A stretch of 25,160 nt of DNA, from the IMG/VR virus record IMGVR_UViG_3300027963_000315, positions 1 to 25,160 of that record. One strand, written 5' to 3'. The notes under the pieces were generated by a model. It was not told where the DNA came from and ran no database searches. It worked only from the letters and a program-made list of their open reading frames with translations. Shown here piece after piece: positions 24,892 through 25,160 of the stretch. Made by a program: the position numbers and the translations under genes. The stretch's first letter is position 1. Each line of letters begins with the position of its first letter. The stretch comes from a virus.

Positions 24892-25078
24892 AACTTGCAA
24901 GGATAGCGTCGATCAGGTGCTTGTAGCTGGCGCGTGGGTCTTCATCTTCCGGTTCTGGTGGGACCGTGCCAAGTAATTCATGGGCAAAATCAAGGATGCC
25001 CTGATCGGTAAATAAGATGCCGCTGGTAAATTCACTAACGTGGTTATACATGATGCTGCGGATTTCGTCGTCAGTCAT
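24890..25078 (-). CDS. Small reverse-strand hypothetical protein
   Basis: A 62-residue acidic protein, the only plausible gene on the minus strand, convergent to the adhesin with a gap of 16 bases. It reads MTDDEIRSIMYNHVSEFTSG, ILFTDQGILDFAHELL, then GTVPPEPEDEDPRASYKHLI and DAILAS, ending at two consecutive TAG codons. The MTDDEI start with a later FA-LL helix recalls small cyanophage early or accessory proteins, but the function is unknown. No strong ribosome binding site is seen; AGGGA lies about 15 bases before the start on that strand. It may mark the boundary between late genes and an oppositely transcribed region. Confidence 0.55.
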   Translation of the reverse strand: MTDDEIRSIMYNHVSEFTSGILFTDQGILDFAHELLGTVPPEPEDEDPRASYKHLIDAILAS

Positions 25079-25160
25079 AAGCTGGTTGGTGTGTCCCTGT
25101 TAAACTAAGAGCAAACCGCCCGCGTGGCATGTTCCTACTGAATGGCGTAACACTTCCAAT

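Noticed and set aside
1-25160. HIP1 octamers (GCGATCGC) as proof of a cyanobacterial host
   Set aside because: I saw several GATCG-containing words but no full octamer by eye, so the motif gives no support; the host guess rests on adhesin style only.
1-25160. CRISPR arrays, tRNAs, insertion sequences or defence genes
   Set aside because: No regularly spaced repeats, cloverleaf sequences, transposase motifs or defence-type domains were recognised; nearly all of the DNA is structural phage genes.

Overview
This window looks like the virion-structure half of a tailed double-stranded DNA phage (or prophage) with a long, non-contractile tail, i.e. a siphovirus. The gene order is the classic late-gene order: small and large terminase, connector protein, portal, protease/capsid, neck proteins, tail terminator, tail tube, tail chaperones with a programmed frameshift, tape measure, hub proteins, tip protein, and then distal tail proteins and two large adhesins. 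No sheath, integrase, repressor, replication, lysis, tRNA or host gene is visible. The large adhesin is of the LamG plus SPRY type, a protein style I associate with phages of marine and freshwater picocyanobacteria. A cyanophage is therefore the best guess, but this rests on recalled family resemblance and is not proven by the window.

Layout. Bases 1-135 are non-coding with short competing inverted repeats. From 136 to 24873 essentially all DNA is coding on the + strand, with genes joined by ATGA, TGATG or TAATG overlaps or gaps of a few bases, so the block probably works as one long translationally coupled operon. Head module: TerS 136-654, TerL 647-2515 (GpA type), gpW-like connector 2520-3089, portal 3089-4618, fused protease/major capsid 4615-6369, a small protein 6372-6563, a probable decoration protein 6560-6949, a head completion protein 6949-7227, a C1q-like decoration or whisker protein 7227-7859, and a tail terminator 7856-8281. 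Tail module: a 55-residue protein 8284-8451, tail tube 8408-9343, chaperones G and G-T (9350-10008) linked by an A AAA AAC slippery site followed by a hairpin, tape measure 10001-13282, hub protein 13282-13749, C40-type peptidase about 13730-14113, and tip protein J 14113-17916. Distal module: 17913-18338, two further proteins resembling tail tube subunits (18335-18727 and 18727-19635), a repetitive fibre 19628-22012 and the LamG/SPRY adhesin 22009-24873. A single small reverse-strand gene (24890-25078) ends the tract convergently; 25079-25160 shows nothing recognisable.

How it works together. Terminase cuts and pumps DNA through the portal into a shell made from the protease-capsid polypeptide. 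The neck proteins close the head and join the tail. The G/G-T chaperones assemble tube subunits around the 1093-residue tape measure. The hub, peptidase and J protein form the tip, and the fibre and adhesin contact the host surface. The points most worth a second look are the textbook -1 frameshift signal, the protease-capsid fusion whose codon usage changes at the domain boundary, the C1q-like protein sitting among neck genes, and the extra tube-like proteins downstream of J.
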